DNA from: JAVWMQ01 sp036637375
GTDB taxonomy: Bacteria > Bacillota > Clostridia > Peptostreptococcales > Anaerovoracaceae
Assembly (NCBI GenBank): GCA_036637375.1
Contig: JAVWMQ010000008.1
Span: 1-47,426, forward strand
Length of the DNA stretch: 47,426 bases
Direction of reading: 5' to 3'
The notes under the pieces were generated by a model. The model did no database searches. It was not told the origin of the DNA and worked only from the letters and a program-made list of their open reading frames with translations. Below, piece by piece: positions 34,074-43,038 of the stretch. Position 1 is the first letter of the stretch, and each line of letters starts with the position of its first letter. The translations under genes and the position numbers were made by a program.

Positions 34074-35255
34074 ATGTTAACAGTCATGGAACTACTTTCA
34101 CACCCTCAGTTTTCAGATTTTCGTTTGATAACTGATAAAAGTGGACTACAAAACAAGGTTCTTAATTCAGGAATCTTTGAGTGGGAGCAAGGCAAGCAAA
34201 TCCAAGAAAATTTTCAAAAGGGTGATTTCATTATGACCACTCTTTCACCTTATAACAACAATCGTGCACAGGCAGAATTCTTTGTTAAGCGACTAATTGA
34301 TAGACGACCTTGCGCTATTGCAATTAAAGAAATTTATTTTTCTGCATTTAGTAAGGACGTTGTGGATTATGCAAATAACAAAAATGTTCCTATATTTTTC
34401 TTTACGGATACATTTTTTGATGACATCGTCTTTGCTATCAAAAGCACACTAACACCAAAGGAAATCAACATTGCTTCAATGCAAACCTTGCGCAAAATTC
34501 TTTATGAGGATCACACTCCATTTCGTATAGAAATTTTGGCAAAAGAAATTAATCAATTTTTTCAAAACCAATTGATTTGTGCTTTTGCGCTTCCAAGGGA
34601 TACAGAAAGTGAAGAAACTGTTTTGAATTACTTTGAGGATTCATATAACAAATCGATCCGAATGTTTAAGGCACCAAATAAGGCTGCCTATAGTGTAATC
34701 AAATTCCCTAAGGGTATTTGTATTATTTATACAAACAGCGACGCACTGGCAAATCTACCAAAGGAAACCAATTTATTAATAGATAATTTACCAATTGATA
34801 AATCTCTGTTTTCTATAGGGTTTAGCCAAATATATGATAGCCTCACTGAAATAGGAATTGCTTTTAGAGAAAGTGTTTATTCTGCTGTGGATGCCAAAAT
34901 CGATAATATTCAAAACAAAAAATTTGAGGATATAGGCTTTTCACAATTCCTTTGTCCACTTAGAAACACACCTTGGGTCAAGAACTATTTTGACAGCAAG
35001 GTCAATCTTTTGTTAAATTACGACCAAATGCACAACGCACATATATTCGAAACAGCAGTTAGTTTCATCAAAAATAACTGTAATTACAACGCTACAGGCG
35101 AGTCACTTTTTCAACACAGTAATACTGTTAGATATAGAATCAACAAAGCCTTACAGATTTTAGGTATCAAAAATTCACTTGATGCCTATGGCCAATTATC
35201 ACTAATAGTTAGACAGTCGGAAATAAACAAAATTCTCCATGGTCTAAAAATTTAA
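34074..35255 (+). CDS. PucR family transcriptional regulator
   Basis: 393 residues. N-terminal PucR sensor domain (about 1-125, LTVMELLSHPQFSDFRLITD start, then GIFEWEQGKQIQENFQKGDF), a middle domain, and the C-terminal PucR helix-turn-helix (about 325-385) with YNATGESLFQHSNTVRYRIN, the hallmark of this family. Members sense purine breakdown products, amino acids or other nutrients. Downstream lie a DMT transporter, an HD protein and an M20 amidohydrolase in the same direction, plausible targets. Excellent AAGGAGG site. Confidence 0.9.
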   Translation: MLTVMELLSHPQFSDFRLITDKSGLQNKVLNSGIFEWEQGKQIQENFQKGDFIMTTLSPYNNNRAQAEFFVKRLIDRRPCAIAIKEIYFSAFSKDVVDYANNKNVPIFFFTDTFFDDIVFAIKSTLTPKEINIASMQTLRKILYEDHTPFRIEILAKEINQFFQNQLICAFALPRDTESEETVLNYFEDSYNKSIRMFKAPNKAAYSVIKFPKGICIIYTNSDALANLPKETNLLIDNLPIDKSLFSIGFSQIYDSLTEIGIAFRESVYSAVDAKIDNIQNKKFEDIGFSQFLCPLRNTPWVKNYFDSKVNLLLNYDQMHNAHIFETAVSFIKNNCNYNATGESLFQHSNTVRYRINKALQILGIKNSLDAYGQLSLIVRQSEINKILHGLKI

Positions 35256-35273
35256 TCACGAAAGGAAAAAAAT

Positions 35274-36197
35274 ATGAGCAAAAAACTAAAGGGCGATTTA
35301 CTACTACTATTAACCGCCTTCATTTGGGGATCAGCCTTCGTTGCGCAAAGTGCAGGAGCAGACTTAATCGGCCCCTTCACCTTTAACGCTGTACGTTATT
35401 TGATCTCTTTCTTGTTCTTGGTTCCAGTAATTTATATTATGAACCTAAATAAGAAAAAAAATAACGAAGCAGAATTAACTCCAGAAGCAAAAAAACTAGA
35501 AAAATCCTATTATATTAAAGGTGGTATTGCTTGCGGTATTATTTTATGTATAGCATCTGGTGTTCAACAGCTAGGTATTCAATTTACAACAGCTGGCAAA
35601 GCTGGTTTCATAACTTCACTTTACGTTGTACTTGTACCAATTCTTGGAATTTTTATAGGCAAAAAAGTAAAGCCTTTAATCTGGATTTGTGTAATTATGG
35701 CAGCAGTAGGTTTATACTTCTTGTCATTTAAGAAGGGTGATTTTTCAATCAGCAAAGGCGATTTCATTATACTAATTTGCGCTGTTTGTTTCTCTGTGCA
35801 TATTCTTGTAATAGACTACTTCTCACCAAAAACAGATGGAGTTAAAATGTCTTGCATACAATTTTTAGTTACAAGCCTTGGAAGTGCTGTTATAATGTTT
35901 GTTAGAGAAACTATCGTAGTTGAAAATATTATGGCTGCAATGATACCACTACTTTATGCCGGTGTTTTATCTGGCGGTGTTGGTTACACACTTCAAATCG
36001 TGGCACAAAAAGATACAGAACCTGCAATTGCATCATTAATACTAAGTTTAGAATCTGTATTTGCAGTAATTTGCGGAGTATTATTACTAAGCGAAGCTAT
36101 GACCACAAGAGAAATCTTTGGTTGCGTGGTTATGTTTGTTGCAATCGTATTAGCTCAGCTACCATCAAAAGAAGAACGCCTTGCTAATAAGGCTTAA
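35274..36197 (+). CDS. DMT superfamily (EamA) transporter
   Basis: 307 residues, ten hydrophobic segments in two EamA halves. KGDLLLLLTAFIWGSAFVAQ at the N-terminus and the second-half VGYTLQIVAQKDTEPAIASL then ILSLESVFAVICGVLLLSE are characteristic. A short charged insert (about 60-80) separates helices 2 and 3. Drug/metabolite exporters of this group have broad, hard-to-predict substrates, often amino acids. It starts 18 bp after the pucR-type stop and is probably transcribed with it. Confidence 0.9.
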   Translation: MSKKLKGDLLLLLTAFIWGSAFVAQSAGADLIGPFTFNAVRYLISFLFLVPVIYIMNLNKKKNNEAELTPEAKKLEKSYYIKGGIACGIILCIASGVQQLGIQFTTAGKAGFITSLYVVLVPILGIFIGKKVKPLIWICVIMAAVGLYFLSFKKGDFSISKGDFIILICAVCFSVHILVIDYFSPKTDGVKMSCIQFLVTSLGSAVIMFVRETIVVENIMAAMIPLLYAGVLSGGVGYTLQIVAQKDTEPAIASLILSLESVFAVICGVLLLSEAMTTREIFGCVVMFVAIVLAQLPSKEERLANKA

Positions 36198-36213
36198 TTA
36201 AGGGGGTAACGTT

Positions 36214-36792
36214 ATGTCTATCACAAGAGAACAAGCAATGGATTTAGTCAAAAAATACAATAAGGAAGAATTTCATATTCGCCATGCACTTACTGTTGGT
36301 GGAACTATGAAATATATTGCTAATGAAATAGGTTTTGCTGATGATGCGGATTTTTGGGAAGTTGTAGGCATCCTTCATGATGTAGACTTTGAAGAATTTA
36401 CAGAAGAACATTGCATCAAAGCGCCAGAGCTTTTGGCAGAAATCGGCTGTCCTGAAGATATGGTTCATGCTGTCGTTTCTCATGGCTATGGTCTATGTGC
36501 TAATGTAAAACCTGAGCATCTAATGGAAAAATATCTATTTGCAACAGATGAATTAACTGGTTTAATTGGTGCTTATGCCTTAATGAGACCTTCCAAGAAT
36601 TGTGAAGGTATGGAAGTTAAATCATTAAAAAAGAAATTCAAAGACAAGAAGTTTGCAGCTGGTTGCGAGAGAAGTGTCATTTCTGATGGCGCTGAAATGA
36701 TCGGCATAGAACTAGGCGAATTAATGGAATTAACTATTAAAGCTGTACAATCTTGTGAAGAAGAAATTGACCAATACATTCAAAATATGTAA
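36214..36792 (+). CDS. HD-domain phosphohydrolase-like protein
   Basis: 192 residues. HD pattern: EEFHIRHALTVGGTMKYIA near 18-36, GILHDVDFEEFTEEH near 52-66, AVVSHGY near 88 and ATDELTGLIGAYALMRPSK near 110. This is the small HDIG-type family often annotated hydrolase or tRNA-nucleotide related; the biological substrate is unknown. It follows the DMT gene by 16 bp with AGGGGG, and ends in a terminator, so the pucR-DMT-HD genes form one unit. Confidence 0.82.
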   Translation: MSITREQAMDLVKKYNKEEFHIRHALTVGGTMKYIANEIGFADDADFWEVVGILHDVDFEEFTEEHCIKAPELLAEIGCPEDMVHAVVSHGYGLCANVKPEHLMEKYLFATDELTGLIGAYALMRPSKNCEGMEVKSLKKKFKDKKFAAGCERSVISDGAEMIGIELGELMELTIKAVQSCEEEIDQYIQNM

Positions 36793-36797
36793 TTCAT

Positions 36798-36824
36798 GTA
36801 GCGGCCTTAGGTCGCTACTTTTTT
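36798..36824 (+). terminator. Terminator after the HD-domain gene
   Basis: Nine-bp stem GTAGCGGCC / GGTCGCTAC (one mismatch) with TTA loop then six T. It ends the pucR-DMT-HD unit just before the M20 gene's ribosome site. Confidence 0.85.
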
Positions 36825-36839
36825 GTAAGGAGGTATATT

Positions 36840-37964
36840 ATGGATTCAAATCATTATTTATATTTATTAAAAAAATTCCGAAGAGAATTACATCAAATCC
36901 CAGAAATCGGAGATGATTTACCTAAAACACAAGCATATATTTTAAACGCTCTAAAGGGATTAAAGTGCACAGTTACTCCTATTCTAAATTCTGGATTATA
37001 CGTTTACTTTGACTTCAATGCTGCTCAAACTGTTGCATATAGAGCAGACATGGATGCTCTGCCAATAGACGAAGATTCTACACAAGAATACAAGTCTATC
37101 CATCCTGGCAAAGCTCACGCCTGTGGTCACGATGGACATATGGCAATGTGCCTAGCATTGTGTCACTATGCCGACACTCTCACTAGTTCTAGCAAAAACC
37201 TTTTAGTTATTTTCCAACCTGCCGAGGAAACTATCGGTGGTGCAAAGCCAATATGCGATACTGGTTTGCTTGAGAGATATAATGTCGTTAAGGTTTTTGG
37301 CTATCACTTATGGCCTTTTGCAGAAGCTGGAGTTATAACTGGTAAACCAGGTCCTATGCAGCCTAAATCCTCTGAGATTTCCATTGAAATCACAGGCAAG
37401 GCATCTCATGCAACTTCGCCTCAAAACGGTATAGACGCCTTATATATTGCCTGCAAATATATCTTAAATGTACAAGATGCACACAAAAAAGAGATGCCAC
37501 AAAACCCAAAAGCAGATGAAAAAACAATTATTCAAATCTGTAAAATGGAAAGTGGCACAGCTAGAAATATCATATCTGGCCATACTTCACTTTTAGGCAC
37601 TTTGCGTGCATTTAATGAAACTCACTTCGAGAAGTTAGTAACAATACTCAAAGATGAAGCAAGGAAACTTGAAAACGAATTCAACTGCAAGTTTAAGGTT
37701 TCTCATAGTGAAGGTTATGCCCCAGTAATCAACAATATTGAGCTTTTTGACGAAATTTCACATATTCTATCTAGCCGAAACTTTGTTCTTATGGAAAACC
37801 CTGCAATGATTTCTGAGGATTTTTCTTACTATTCTTTCCACGCTCCCGCTGTGTTCCTTTTTTTGGGAACAGGTACAGGTATTGCGCTTCATTCAAATAA
37901 TTTTGATTTTGAGGAAAGTATTCTACTCGAAGGGCTCAAACTTTATATTGATCTATTCTATTAG
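36840..37964 (+). CDS. M20D amidohydrolase (N-acyl-L-amino-acid/hippurate hydrolase type)
   Basis: 374 residues. RRELHQIPEIGDDLPKTQAY near 15, VAYRADMDALPIDE near 62, SIHPGKAHACGHDGHMAMCL near 84 (metal Cys/His), IFQPAEETIGGAK near 123 (catalytic Glu), ISIEITGKASHATSPQNGID near 180 (dimer domain), and a C-terminal MISEDFSYYS. Removes acyl groups from amino acids or small amides in the cytoplasm; indole-acetyl-amino-acid or hippurate hydrolases and diaminopimelate deacetylases are close relatives. Good AAGGAGG site. It ends in TAG. Confidence 0.9.
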   Translation: MDSNHYLYLLKKFRRELHQIPEIGDDLPKTQAYILNALKGLKCTVTPILNSGLYVYFDFNAAQTVAYRADMDALPIDEDSTQEYKSIHPGKAHACGHDGHMAMCLALCHYADTLTSSSKNLLVIFQPAEETIGGAKPICDTGLLERYNVVKVFGYHLWPFAEAGVITGKPGPMQPKSSEISIEITGKASHATSPQNGIDALYIACKYILNVQDAHKKEMPQNPKADEKTIIQICKMESGTARNIISGHTSLLGTLRAFNETHFEKLVTILKDEARKLENEFNCKFKVSHSEGYAPVINNIELFDEISHILSSRNFVLMENPAMISEDFSYYSFHAPAVFLFLGTGTGIALHSNNFDFEESILLEGLKLYIDLFY

Positions 37965-37972
37965 TTTAATTA

Positions 37973-38073
37973 AAAAAGGTCCGTAGCATATCCATATTTT
38001 GAACCGCCCCCAAAAAGTAGATCAAAAATCTATCGATTGGGAGGTCGGTTCAGGTTATGCTTTAGACCTTTTT
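37973..38073. repeat. About 100-bp long imperfect inverted repeat
   Basis: Successive arms pair in order: AAAAAGGTC with GACCTTTTT, AGCATA with TATGCT, TGAACCG with CGGTTCA, CCCCAA with TTGGG(A)G, and TAGAT with ATCTA at the tip. It lies between convergent genes and could be a bidirectional terminator, a structured RNA, or a MITE-like element: both halves begin TGAACCG-CCCAA-TAGAT, reminiscent of IS3-family ends, but no transposase is near. Only one copy is in the window. Confidence 0.6.
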
Positions 38074-38079
38074 ATTGTT

Positions 38080-39360
38080 TTATTTAATTTCTGTTTCTCC
38101 AATCATAATTTTTAGAACTTCTTCGTCGGTTTGTTCCATTCCAACACGACCTACATATCCTACTGCTTTGATTGTTTTTTCTGCTGTGTCTTGGACAATT
38201 CCTTCTCCATCAGCAAATCTATATCCTTCCATACTCATATTGTATGCTGTAATAGCTCCATCAAGTGCAGATGATATCTTTGCAGCGCATGATGCCTTAG
38301 CCCCATCACACAGAATTCCGCCCGTATTTGCGATACTATTAATTATTGTATCACCTATATTATTGTCAGTTCCTCCATTTAGATAGGTTATAGCTGCGCC
38401 TGCTCCTGTTGCTGCTGTTACTGCACCACAAAAGGCAGATAAATTACCAATTTGTTTTTTTTGAAAAATAGAAATTAAATTTCCAAGAACAAGGGCTCTA
38501 TAAAGCTTCTCTTCAGTAGCTTTTAATTCTTTTGCATATTCGATAATTGGAAGTGCTACTGTAAGCCCCTGATTTCCACTACCTGAGTTAATAACTACTG
38601 GCAATGAACATCCACTCATTCTAGCATCTGATCCTGCGGCAGCTGCCGCTCTCGCTCTCACCTCAATGCTATCACCATATATATGCCTTAAAGTTTTGCC
38701 TATTTGAGCACCATATTCATGTTCCATTCCCTCTTTGGATATGGCTGTGTTATATTCAATTTGCATCTTTATAACATCTCTTATATCGTCTATATTTACA
38801 TTTTTCACAAATTCTAAGATTCCAGCAAAAGTCATTTTGGACTTGTCTCCCACTTCCTTTTTGGTTACAAATTCGCTTTCCTCTTTTAGTACGTTTCCGT
38901 CTTTAGTTATTTCTGTTATATTCGTATGGGTATGCTCAATTTCCACACTAGCACAATTCCCCTCTCTTGTGCCTATAACTTTAATATACAAATTCTCTAC
39001 GTTTTCTGCAATTTTAACTTTGCAAATTGATGATTTTAATAAATCTCTCGTCGTTGACCTGTCCTAGTCCTTTAAGGATTCCAAAACTTCTAGCTCTGCA
39101 CTTGAATTCCCTCCTACAATACCAAGCAGTACTGCCGCTTCAATGCCCTTTAGTCCCCCTGAGTTTGGCACTGTAACACCTTTTACGTTTTTAACAATGT
39201 TACCACTGCAAACAACCTCAACGCCTGTAGGCATTGCTCCAAGGACTTCACGCATTGTTGCCCCTGCATACGCTAAGGCTATTGGTTCAGTACATCCCAA
39301 TGCAGGCTTTAGCTCACTTTCAAGAATATCAACATAATTTTTGTAGTCTCTAATATCCAT
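38080..39360 (-). pseudogene. L-cysteine desulfidase family gene interrupted by one in-frame TAG
   Basis: Two parts in one reading frame. The N-terminal 98 residues include ELKPALGCTEPIALAYAGAT and SGNIVKNVKGVTVPNSGGLK and end LEVLESLKD at a TAG (39066-39064). After the TAG the frame continues DRSTTRDLLKSSICKVKIAE into a full C-terminal part with IEHTHTNI, SGSGNQGLTVALPIIEYAKE and GGILCDGAKASCAAKI. This is the UPF0597/CyuA family of 4Fe-4S enzymes that release sulfide and ammonia from cysteine. No base is inserted or lost, so only the nonsense codon disrupts a ~426-residue gene. The Cys in GCTEP and the C-terminal Cys residues are kept. Confidence 0.85.
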
Positions 39361-39488
39361 ATTTCCTCCTTTGCTTATTTAACATTCACAGTCACATTAT
39401 ACTATCTTTGAATAGTCTTTAAAACTTTTTTATCACCTCATTTCACTGTAATCCTTTTTTTTTGTATCAAATCGAAATATATTCTATC

Positions 39489-39524
39489 AAAAAATCGCTG
39501 GGAGCCTAAACTCACAGCGATTTT
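39489..39524 (-). terminator. Terminator of the thiolase gene
   Basis: Ten-bp stem AAAATCGCTG / CAGCGATTTT with further GAG/CTC pairing, followed on minus by six T. Probably works both ways. Confidence 0.8.
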
Positions 39525-39569
39525 CGTTATGGAGCTTTTGGTGCCCCTTTTTAATTATTATAATGCAGT

Positions 39570-40748
39570 TTATCTTTCTACTAGTAATGCAGTTCCCTGT
39601 CCACCACCGATACAAAGTGTAGCAAGACCTTTTTTTGCATCTCTCTTAGCCATTTCATGAATTAATGTAATAAGAATTCTTGTTCCTGAAGATCCGATAG
39701 GGTGTCCAAGAGCAATAGCTCCACCATTAACATTTAGCTTTTCTGGATCAATTTTTAGATCTTTACCAACTGCTAGAGACTGTGCTGCAAAAGCTTCGTT
39801 AGCTTCGATTAAGTCTAATTCATCAATTGTCCAACCAGCTTTTTCTAGTGCTTTTTGGCTTGATGGAACTGGTCCAATACCCATGATTGATGGATCAACA
39901 CCTGCAGATGCATAACCTTTGATTGTGCAAAGTGGTGTAAGTCCTAATTCATCAGCTTTCTCTTTTGACATTACGATTACTGCTGCTCCAGCATCATTGA
40001 TTCCAGAAGCGTTTGCTGCTGTTACTCTACCTTCTTTGATGAATGCAGGTTTTAGCTTAGCCATTTTTTCCTGTGTTGTTCCAAATTTAGGATATTCGTC
40101 TGTATCAAAGATAATTGGATCTCCCTTTCTCTGTGGGATTTCAACTGGAACGATTTCTTCTTTAAATTTACCAGCTTTAACTGCTGCTTCAGCTTTCTGC
40201 TGAGAAGCTGTTGAAAAAGCATCTAATTCTTCTCTAGTTAGTCCATACTGATCACAAATGTTTTCAGCTGTAACTCCCATGTGGTATTTATTAAAAGCAT
40301 CTGTTAGACCATCGTTAACCATCATGTCAACAACTTTGTAGTCTCCCATTCTTGCGCCCCATCTTGATTTCATATCTGCAAATCCAGCTTGTGACATGCT
40401 TTCTGCACCACCTGCAACGATAATATCTGCATCGCCTGCTTTGATAATCTGTGCTGCAAGTGAAACCGCTCTTAGACCTGATCCGCAAACTTTATTTAAA
40501 GTCATTGCTGGTACTTCGATTGGAATTCCAGCATCTACAGCGATCTGTCTAGCAACGTTCTGTCCTAATCCACCCTGTAATACACAACCAAGAATAACTT
40601 CATCAATCTGTTCTGGTTTGATTCCAGCTCTTTCAATTGCTCCTCTAACTGCAATTTCACCAAGTCTTCTTGTTGGTACGTCTTTTAGTGATCCTCCAAA
40701 ATTTCCGATTGGAGTTCTAGCTGCACTTACAATTACTACTTCTCTCAT
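39570..40748 (-). CDS. Acetyl-CoA acetyltransferase (thiolase)
   Basis: 392 residues, the normal length of short-chain thiolases. Acylated Cys in LNKVCGSGLRAVSLAAQ near 88, NVNGGAIALGHPIGSSGTRI near 340 with the active His, and LATLCIGGGQGTALLVER at the end with the second catalytic Cys. Condenses two acetyl-CoA to acetoacetyl-CoA, the first step to butyrate or other C4 products, or runs in reverse in fatty- or amino-acid breakdown. Good AGGAGG before the ATG; own promoter and terminator, not in a butyrate operon. Confidence 0.95.
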   Translation of the reverse strand: MREVVIVSAARTPIGNFGGSLKDVPTRRLGEIAVRGAIERAGIKPEQIDEVILGCVLQGGLGQNVARQIAVDAGIPIEVPAMTLNKVCGSGLRAVSLAAQIIKAGDADIIVAGGAESMSQAGFADMKSRWGARMGDYKVVDMMVNDGLTDAFNKYHMGVTAENICDQYGLTREELDAFSTASQQKAEAAVKAGKFKEEIVPVEIPQRKGDPIIFDTDEYPKFGTTQEKMAKLKPAFIKEGRVTAANASGINDAGAAVIVMSKEKADELGLTPLCTIKGYASAGVDPSIMGIGPVPSSQKALEKAGWTIDELDLIEANEAFAAQSLAVGKDLKIDPEKLNVNGGAIALGHPIGSSGTRILITLIHEMAKRDAKKGLATLCIGGGQGTALLVER

Positions 40749-40839
40749 GATATGTTCTCCTCCTTAAAATACTAATTAAATAAATTATATAAATCTCACT
40801 TTGAAATAATTGGCTTCTATAAACCAACTCTACGAGACA

Positions 40840-40868
40840 ATAATAACATCAATTTCAAATATATTCAA
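40840..40868 (-). promoter_or_regulatory. Thiolase promoter
   Basis: Minus strand TTGAAT (40868-40863), 17 bp, TATTAT (40845-40840), giving a leader of about 85 nt. A palindrome TTGAAATTTCAA at 40930-40941 lies about 100 bp upstream of the start. Confidence 0.55.
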
Positions 40869-40947
40869 CCCTATTTTTGTTAATTTTTTAACACTTATTT
40901 TTTCCAGTTACAATAAACCCTTTATACCATTGAAATTTCAACGCATT

Positions 40948-41517
40948 TTATTTTACAATTTTTGAAATTTTCTTAAATTCCGGATCATTTGACGTTTCCA
41001 TTAATTCATAAAGCACTGATTCATATGTTGTTATAAATGCTCCAGCTTGAGCCATTCTCCTAAGACTTGTTTCATAATCCATCTGGCTTCTGCTGCTACA
41101 CGCATCTGCTACAACAAATACATCATAGCCATTTTTTAATAAGTCCATAACCGTCTGAACCAAGCAAATATGGGCTTCGATGCCGAATACAACTGCTGTT
41201 GTTTGATCATAAACTTCTAGTTCAGCAACAAATTCATCTGTTTTCATAGCACTAAAAGTATCCTTTTCTATTGGCGTAAATTCACCTAGCACCTCTGCAA
41301 TTTCAGCTTTGGTTTCACCAATCCCCTTAGTGTACTGTTGTGTCACCAAAATCGGAATTTCCAACAATTTTAGCCCCTTTGTTAATTTTATAGCAGTCTC
41401 CTCAATTTTTTTTGCATTTTGCATTACAGGTAACAGTTTTTCCTGCATATCTATCATTATAGCAATGGTGTCTTCCCTATCGACTACCAACTTTTTGAAC
41501 ATTTCCATCTTTTTCAT
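40948..41517 (-). CDS. Isochorismatase-family cysteine hydrolase
   Basis: 189 residues from the ATG at 41517, which overlaps the surE stop (ATGA). Triad segments: IAIMIDMQEKLLPV (Asp, near 19), FTPIEKDTFSAM (Lys, near 85) and VFGIEAHICLVQTVMDLL (Cys, near 119). The EAHIC form resembles YcaC-like hydrolases more than nicotinamidase (usually ATDYCV). It lies in the sir2-surE operon, where a nicotinamide- or pyrimidine-related amide substrate would fit, but the sequence does not decide it. Confidence 0.88.
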   Translation of the reverse strand: MKKMEMFKKLVVDREDTIAIMIDMQEKLLPVMQNAKKIEETAIKLTKGLKLLEIPILVTQQYTKGIGETKAEIAEVLGEFTPIEKDTFSAMKTDEFVAELEVYDQTTAVVFGIEAHICLVQTVMDLLKNGYDVFVVADACSSRSQMDYETSLRRMAQAGAFITTYESVLYELMETSNDPEFKKISKIVK

Positions 41518-42278
41518 TTGTCTATACCCCACGATTCAACTTCCTCGATTAGATAGTGATTAGTTAAGTCATATTTAAGCGGCGTGATTGTAGCATACCC
41601 CTGTTCAAAGGCAATAACATCTATAGTTAAATCATCACTATTATATTCCTTTGGATAACCTGAGTAAGCAACCTCCAGTTCTCCCTTGTGGTTTTTTACT
41701 GGGTTGAACCACCCTTCATAATCTCTTTTACCTAACCTTGCATACTTCACACCTTTGATTTCCTCTGCTGGTTTATTTGGTGTATTAATATTCAATACTG
41801 TTCTGCTGTCTAGTTTAAGTGCTGCTTCTTTGAATGCTTTTTGCGCTAACATACACGCATATTCAAAGTGCTTTGGCTTATGGCTACACACTGAAACCGC
41901 TACTGCTGGCTTACCAAGTATATTCCCTTCAATCGCAGCAGAAACAGTTCCTGAATAAAGAGTATCCGTACCCAAATTTGCACCTTCGTTAATTCCTGCA
42001 TACACCATATCAATTTTGATTCCCTTTGATTCAAAGTATCCTATGCCAAGTTTTACACAATCAGCTGGTGTTCCCGTAATTTCAAGTGCCCCCTTAGCAT
42101 CCTTAAATTCTACAGGTTTCATCGTCATTGAATCGTTTATTGTTATCCCATGTCCTGTCGCACTTCTCTGTATATGTGGCGCTGCTACATATACATTTGC
42201 TACTTGGGACATTGCTGTTACCAGCTCTTGTATCCCTCTTGCCTTAATACCATCGTCATTTGCAATCAATATATTCAT
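41514..42278 (-). CDS. surE: 5'/3'-nucleotidase SurE
   Basis: 254 residues. The metal-binding N-terminus NILIANDDGIKARGIQELV, the VYVAAPHIQRSATGHGITI loop near 31, GTPADCVKLGIGYF near 88 and INEGANLGTDTLYSGTVSAA near 113 are all family hallmarks. Removes phosphate from nucleoside monophosphates and is linked to survival. Both ends overlap neighbours by ATGA, so translation of sir2, surE and the hydrolase is coupled. Confidence 0.95.
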   Translation of the reverse strand: MNILIANDDGIKARGIQELVTAMSQVANVYVAAPHIQRSATGHGITINDSMTMKPVEFKDAKGALEITGTPADCVKLGIGYFESKGIKIDMVYAGINEGANLGTDTLYSGTVSAAIEGNILGKPAVAVSVCSHKPKHFEYACMLAQKAFKEAALKLDSRTVLNINTPNKPAEEIKGVKYARLGKRDYEGWFNPVKNHKGELEVAYSGYPKEYNSDDLTIDVIAFEQGYATITPLKYDLTNHYLIEEVESWGIDK

Positions 42279-43006
42279 AAAATTCCTCCCAAAACTTCAC
42301 CTATTGCCTCGTTAATTACCAAATCAACCTTGTTATCATATGGAGTTTTGCTTTTATTTATCAAAACTAAATTATCGCCTCTAAAGTACTGAATCAATCC
42401 AGCTGCTGGGTATACAGCTAGAGAAGTACCTCCCACAATCAAAGTATCTGCATTGGCAATTGCATTTATTCCTCCATTAATGACATCTTCGTCTAATGGC
42501 TCTTCATAAAGCACTACATCTGGCTTAACTATGCCACCACAATTATCACATTTAGGAACCTTGTTATGGCAATTTCCTTCATCCAAAACATAATCCAAAT
42601 CGAAATGCTTGCCACATTTCATGCATGTGTTTTTTAACACAGATCCATGTAGCTCAAATACCTTTTTGCTGCCTGCAAGTTGATGAAGCCCGTCTATATT
42701 TTGTGTAACTACAGCTAACAGTTTCCCTTCTTCTTCAAGTTTCGCTAAAGCCCTATGGGCCTTGTTTGGCTTTGCCTCCTTGTAAATCAAATTCCCCTTA
42801 TAGTAATCAAAAAATGTTTCTGTATTACTCATAAAAAAACTATGGGAAAGCATTCTTTCAGGTGACAATCCATACTTTTGTTTCGCTTGATATAGTCCTG
42901 TTTCTGATCTAAAATCAGGTATATTACTCTCTGTAGAAACACCTGCGCCACCAAAAAAGACAATTCGTTCACTGCCTTCTATTATGGCTTTCAGTTTCTC
43001 ATTCAT
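42275..43006 (-). CDS. cobB: Sir2 NAD-dependent protein deacylase
   Basis: 243 residues from the ATG at 43006 (AAAGGAG upstream). VFFGGAGVSTESNIPDFRSE near 16, AVVTQNIDGLHQLAGSKKVF near 93 and catalytic His in ELHGS near 115; a zinc knuckle CMKCGK ... CDNCGG near 121-150; GTSLAVYPAAGL near 193. Removes acetyl or other acyl groups from lysine using NAD, releasing nicotinamide. First gene of the operon with surE. The symbol follows bacterial Sir2 practice. Confidence 0.94.
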   Translation of the reverse strand: MNEKLKAIIEGSERIVFFGGAGVSTESNIPDFRSETGLYQAKQKYGLSPERMLSHSFFMSNTETFFDYYKGNLIYKEAKPNKAHRALAKLEEEGKLLAVVTQNIDGLHQLAGSKKVFELHGSVLKNTCMKCGKHFDLDYVLDEGNCHNKVPKCDNCGGIVKPDVVLYEEPLDEDVINGGINAIANADTLIVGGTSLAVYPAAGLIQYFRGDNLVLINKSKTPYDNKVDLVINEAIGEVLGGIL

Positions 43007-43038
43007 ATCATCAACTCCTTTCAAGTGTCAGTTATAAT

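Noticed and set aside
37973..38073. 6S RNA or SRP RNA
   Set aside because: It is too short for 6S RNA and lacks the SRP tetraloop and asymmetric loop.
39055..39075. The in-frame TAG as pyrrolysine or general stop-codon reassignment
   Set aside because: birA, the M20 gene and recD2 end in TAG, the enzyme family has no known Pyl residue there, and a single C-to-T change explains it.
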